DNA from: Glaciecola sp. UBA983
GTDB lineage: Bacteria > Pseudomonadota > Gammaproteobacteria > Enterobacterales > Alteromonadaceae
Assembly (NCBI GenBank): GCA_002292215.1
Contig: DBBN01000020.1
Span: 1 to 9,408 of the forward strand
Length of the DNA: 9,408 nt
Direction: 5' to 3'
The notes under the pieces are model-generated. The model had not been told where the DNA came from and did no database searches. It worked only from the letters and a program-made list of their open reading frames with translations. The translations under genes and the position numbers were made by a program. Shown here in pieces: positions 6,173 through 9,408 of this stretch; the first letter of the stretch is position 1, and each line of letters opens with the position of its first letter.

Positions 6173-6842
6173 TAGTTGGCTCAGTAACAAATGGATGTGG
6201 GATAGCGAACTGCATCCACTTTTCACTTGTTGGATGATAAAACCCCAATTCTGCGGCGTGTAACCACAAACGTTCAATCCCAATACGTGTATCAGGATCA
6301 GTGTACAAGCGGTCTCCTAATATTGGATGGCCAATCGATAACATATGCACCCGTAGCTGATGTGAGCGGCCTGTGACAGGATGCAGTTCAACCAGTGTCG
6401 TATGCTCATCTACCGAAATTACCTTGTAGCGTGTTAAGCTTGCTTTACCGGTTTCATGACAGACTTTTTGTTTTGGACGGTTAGGCCAATCAACAATTAA
6501 TGGTGCGGTTATCTCGCCTTCTGTACTCTCCATTTTCCCTAGTACTCGTGCAAAATATCGCTTTTGTGTTTTTCTTTGAGCAAACTGATCGCTAAGATGC
6601 TGATTAGCTGGCTTATGCATCGCCATAACAATAATACCGGATGTCGCCATATCAAGGCGGTGTACAATCCGTGCGAGAGGATATACATCCGTCACGCGTT
6701 TTTGTAAGCTGTCTTGATGATTATCCGCACGTCCACGAACACTAAGCAATCCTGCGGATTTAGCTAACACAATGACGTCTTCATCTTGATATAAGATATC
6801 TAAAAACGGAACCATAGGAGGTTGATAATTTAGTATAGCCAT
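6147..6842 (-). CDS. rluA: Dual-specificity rRNA/tRNA pseudouridine synthase RluA
   Basis: RluA converts uridine to pseudouridine at position 746 of 23S rRNA and position 32 of certain tRNAs. The 231-residue protein aligns with E. coli RluA (219) from its first residues (NYQPPMVPFLDILYQDE versus NYNPPQEPWLVILYQDD). Catalytic Asp64 lies in HRLDMATSG (61-69), the same number as in E. coli. Other hallmarks are DWPNRPKQKV (118-127), TGRSHQLRVHM (157-167) and GHPILGDRLY (171-180). There is no S4 domain, as expected for RluA. The RluA identity, not just family, is supported by the DWPNRPKQKV segment and by adjacency to rapA, 54 bp upstream on the same strand as in E. coli. The ribosome binding site is weak (AGGTG, about 11 bases from the ATG). 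The C-terminus (about TEPTITVAAAAL) extends beyond the E. coli end and its last seven codons plus stop overlap the yliI 3' end. Confidence 0.96.
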   Translation of the reverse strand: MAILNYQPPMVPFLDILYQDEDVIVLAKSAGLLSVRGRADNHQDSLQKRVTDVYPLARIVHRLDMATSGIIVMAMHKPANQHLSDQFAQRKTQKRYFARVLGKMESTEGEITAPLIVDWPNRPKQKVCHETGKASLTRYKVISVDEHTTLVELHPVTGRSHQLRVHMLSIGHPILGDRLYTDPDTRIGIERLWLHAAELGFYHPTSEKWMQFAIPHPFVTEPTITVAAAAL

Positions 6843-6885
6843 TGTGTTAGTTTCACCTGTTTCGCCACGTTATTTGTTAGCATTA

Positions 6886-6898
6886 GATCGTAACGATC
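6886..6898 (-). other. Hairpin at the rapA stop codon in the rapA-rluA gap
   Basis: GATCGT (6886-6891) and ACGATC (6893-6898) form a 13-bp interrupted palindrome overlapping the rapA TGA (6897-6899). In RNA it can fold as GATCG-TTA-CGATC. No T-run follows, so it is not an intrinsic terminator; it may be an intercistronic processing or stability hairpin between rapA and rluA, or incidental. Confidence 0.35.
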
Positions 6899-9408
6899 AT
6901 TTATTTCGCGGATTATTAATCACAACACGCACCGCATCAAGATATAATGTTGCTTCTTTAATGCGTTTTAATGCTTGGTTTAATGTAGCTTGCATCTGCT
7001 CTATTTCTACATCACTGATACTCGGATTCACTTTTTGTAATTGTTGCAACCGAATGATCTCATCGCCTAATTGACGATTAACAAAATCTATGGCCGCTTT
7101 TTTAACCGGTTTAACACGCTTAGCTGCCAATTCATCCGCTTTTGTCAGAACGAGTTTAATCGGCTGAGCTAGAGCTGGTACGAGTTTTTGTCCCATTTTA
7201 CGATCCACTTTGGTCATCGCAACAGATACATTTTTCATGCTGTTGCCTTGACTATCAATTTGAATCAATACTGGCGTTTGCGTCAAATACGGATTGTTTC
7301 CCGACGTATTATCTGAATTGGCTTGTAAGATATACAAGCATTCAACAAAAAATGCACCAGCGGGCAGGGCGCTATTATTCATGAAACCTAGTGATGCTTT
7401 ACCATTCACTTCGCTCGTGATGATATCTATAGCATCATGCACAAAAGGATGATCCCAGCTAATAAAACTAAGTTCTTCTCGTGCCGTCGCGATGTCGCGT
7501 CGATAGGTAATGCTCAAGCCATCTTCAGGTAAGCTTGACAGAGTATGAGCGAGTTGATCGGTAGGCTGTAAAATAAAGCTATGAGCGTCATTTACAATAT
7601 ACGCTATCCCCAAAGCATCACAGATCAGTTGCATAAAGCGTTCGACCGATTGCACTTGTTCAGGATCATTTAATGCCTCAAGCAATGGCTCAACAGTGCC
7701 TTTACCGCTAGCACTGAGCTCAAGTAACTTATCACGACCTTGCTGACGCTCAAGATTATATTGCGCAGCCAAATCGGTGATCTTCTCGATGAGACCCTCA
7801 GGCTCTTGTTCTGCAGTGATATAGGTATCAATATCGTCTGCTAATGTGTCAAATACTTTGGCACCGATAGCACAGGTTTCATTAAAGCTATTTAGACCTT
7901 GATGATAGATGTTAAACAATCTTTCATGGGCTGAGCCAGTAAAATAGGGCACATGGATATTGACGACCTGTGATTGGCCAATCCTGTCCAAGCGACCAAT
8001 ACGTTGTTCGAGTAAATCAGGATGCAGGGGCAAATCAAACAAAATCAAATGCTGTGCAAATTGGAAGTTACGACCTTCTGAACCAATTTCACTACACAAT
8101 AATAAGGGAGTATTACTATCTGGATCGGCAAAATAATGCGCTGCACGATCACGTTCAATAATACTCATTTTTTCATGAAATACAGGTAAATGACGACCCG
8201 TTTGTTGCTTAATGAATTCAGCTAGTTGTAGCACTGTTACTTGAGAGCGACAGATTAATAGCGTTTTTGAGTCAGTATTATCAAGATAATCTAATAGCCA
8301 CTGGACTCGCGGATCTTCTTCTAACCAACTAATAACTAACGCCGGTAATTCATGACGAAAACACAGTTGTTCAGTAGGGCAATCAACATCATCCCATTCT
8401 TCTGGGAAGACAAAAGGAACAGGGTGCAATACACGTTCATTTAATCCTTGAATCGAATGGCGTGTGTTACGGAAAAACATGCGTCCAGTGCCATGGCGAT
8501 CAATCAAGTCATTAATAATGTCTTGGTGTGACATCGTCGCAAATTCAATGCTATCCATATCAGGGTAAATAGTCAGGATCTGCTGTTGTAACGGTGCGCT
8601 TATGACTGCATTATGACCGGTAATATCACCGACTAACGCTAAAGACTGAGCTTCGACTAGTAGTGCATCCGTTAAGGTAGCAAGTTCAGTGTAATAGCTT
8701 TGTTCGGTTTCATAAGTCTCAAAATCAGCAAAGCGTGCAGGGTCAAGTAAACGTAATCGTGCAAAATGACTCTCATGCCCTAACTGATCAGGTGTGGCCG
8801 TTAACAACAACACTCCAGGGGTAGTTTGTGTGAGTTGTTCAACAATTTCATATTCGGTAGAAACGGCCGTTTGTGACCATTGTAAATGGTGCGCTTCATC
8901 GACCACGATGAGATCCCAAGACGACTGCACAGCCCAATCATTGATAGTGGGATGCGCAACCAAGGTATCGATGCTAATTAACACGATTTGCTCTGCGTCA
9001 AAAGGGTTCATGCCATCTTCTAATAACGCGTTCACGCGTGGGGCATCAAAGACAGCACATTGCATATTCACACGGCGATGCATTTCGACCAGCCATTGGT
9101 GAATCAAACTTTCAGGAACAATTATAAGCATCCGCGAAGCACGACCACTGAGACGTTGCTTTTGCATGATCATGGCTGCTTCAATGGTTTTGCCTAGTCC
9201 AACTTCATCCGCCAGTAATACGCGAGGTGCAAATCGATTACCTACTTGATTCGCGATATGAATTTGGTGTTCAATGAGATTGACTCGCGCGCCAGCAAGG
9301 CCTAATAACGGTGATTGTTGATGAGCAAAACGAGCATTAAACGCATGTAAACGCGCATCAAACCAGTTATATTTGTCTAATTGAAGGGTAAACAATCGGT
9401 CTTCAGGC
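6897..9408 (-). CDS. rapA: RNA polymerase-associated ATPase RapA (HepA), 5' end outside window
   Basis: RapA is a Swi2/Snf2-family ATPase that binds RNA polymerase and helps recycle it after termination. The frame is open to the right edge and reads PEDRLF into the first visible codons, matching PQDRLF near residue 111 of E. coli RapA, so a Leu codon TTG at 9395 is internal. About 110 residues (the N-terminal Tudor-like domains) are missing. Numbering from that Leu: ADEVGLGKT (62-70, Walker A; Lys codon 9189-9191), VVDEAHH (DEAHH codons 8886-8900), LLTATPDQLG, RHGTGRMFFRNTR, FHEKMSIIERDRAAHYF, CSEIGSEGRNFQFAQH and QRIGRLDRIGQ (motif VI arginines), then the RapA-specific C-terminal region ending ALYLDAVRVVINN-like as in E. 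coli. The visible part is about 18 residues shorter than the E. coli equivalent, mainly in the inter-lobe linker near NERVLHPVPF. All helicase motifs are intact. rluA follows on the same strand. Confidence 0.97.
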   Translation of the reverse strand, partial: PEDRLFTLQLDKYNWFDARLHAFNARFAHQQSPLLGLAGARVNLIEHQIHIANQVGNRFAPRVLLADEVGLGKTIEAAMIMQKQRLSGRASRMLIIVPESLIHQWLVEMHRRVNMQCAVFDAPRVNALLEDGMNPFDAEQIVLISIDTLVAHPTINDWAVQSSWDLIVVDEAHHLQWSQTAVSTEYEIVEQLTQTTPGVLLLTATPDQLGHESHFARLRLLDPARFADFETYETEQSYYTELATLTDALLVEAQSLALVGDITGHNAVISAPLQQQILTIYPDMDSIEFATMSHQDIINDLIDRHGTGRMFFRNTRHSIQGLNERVLHPVPFVFPEEWDDVDCPTEQLCFRHELPALVISWLEEDPRVQWLLDYLDNTDSKTLLICRSQVTVLQLAEFIKQQTGRHLPVFHEKMSIIERDRAAHYFADPDSNTPLLLCSEIGSEGRNFQFAQHLILFDLPLHPDLLEQRIGRLDRIGQSQVVNIHVPYFTGSAHERLFNIYHQGLNSFNETCAIGAKVFDTLADDIDTYITAEQEPEGLIEKITDLAAQYNLERQQGRDKLLELSASGKGTVEPLLEALNDPEQVQSVERFMQLICDALGIAYIVNDAHSFILQPTDQLAHTLSSLPEDGLSITYRRDIATAREELSFISWDHPFVHDAIDIITSEVNGKASLGFMNNSALPAGAFFVECLYILQANSDNTSGNNPYLTQTPVLIQIDSQGNSMKNVSVAMTKVDRKMGQKLVPALAQPIKLVLTKADELAAKRVKPVKKAAIDFVNRQLGDEIIRLQQLQKVNPSISDVEIEQMQATLNQALKRIKEATLYLDAVRVVINNPRNK

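Noticed and set aside
6068..6283. 71-codon minus-strand frame spanning the yliI/rluA junction
   Set aside because: It overlaps both well-supported genes out of frame and resembles no family.
8794..9102. 102-codon open frame antisense to rapA, rich in Cys and Ser
   Set aside because: It is opposite the conserved Snf2 ATPase region. The many Cys codons are simply the complement of that coding sequence; there is no zinc-finger spacing or ribosome binding site.
9393..9395. TTG as a true start for a short RapA lacking its N-terminal domain
   Set aside because: The frame stays open to the window edge and the residues just upstream (PEDR) match the E. coli RapA sequence, so the gene simply continues outside.
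1..9408. Mobile element, CRISPR array, toxin-antitoxin or defence system
   Set aside because: No spaced direct repeats, transposase, integrase, tRNA boundary or defence-type domains are visible; every gene longer than 100 codons belongs to a known chromosomal family.

Overview
The window looks like ordinary chromosome from a marine-type gammaproteobacterium (Alteromonadales/Shewanella/Moritella/Psychromonas-like). This rests on moderately AT-rich DNA, proteins that align closely from memory with E. coli Rho, PurE, PurK, YliI, RluA and RapA, and the rapA-rluA gene order that E. coli also has. The genus cannot be fixed from the sequence alone. Eight protein genes fill almost all of it. I see no tRNA, rRNA, CRISPR array, insertion sequence, phage gene or attachment site.

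Layout. Positions 2-271 hold the 3' end of the transcription terminator gene rho, closed by a clear intrinsic terminator at 333-370. A signal-peptide-bearing M20-family amidohydrolase (446-1792, +) follows behind its own likely promoter. It runs tail-to-tail into a LysR-family regulator (1818-2714, -). The regulator is divergent from a four-gene + strand series that may be one operon: purE (2896-3381), purK (3386-4528), a PCuAC-type copper-chaperone lipoprotein (4561-5022) and a yliI-like PQQ-dependent aldose dehydrogenase (5081-6172). The minus strand then carries rapA (6897 to beyond the right edge) followed by rluA (6147-6842). The last 26 bp of rluA overlap the last 26 bp of yliI antisense.

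Functional reading. PurK and PurE carry out two consecutive steps of de novo purine synthesis (AIR to N5-CAIR to CAIR). The two genes behind them encode exported cofactor- or metal-related proteins with no evident purine role, so any co-transcription is probably positional. RapA (RNA polymerase recycling ATPase) and RluA (rRNA/tRNA pseudouridine synthase) form a conserved housekeeping pair. The amidohydrolase/LysR pair is the most accessory-looking part: a probably periplasmic hydrolase of N-acyl amino acids or similar amides beside a regulator of unknown effector.

I looked for an undescribed system and did not find a convincing one. The findings below are modest: start-site corrections, an antisense 3' overlap with a likely C-terminal extension of RluA, possible operator and RNA structures, and the export of an M20D-like enzyme.
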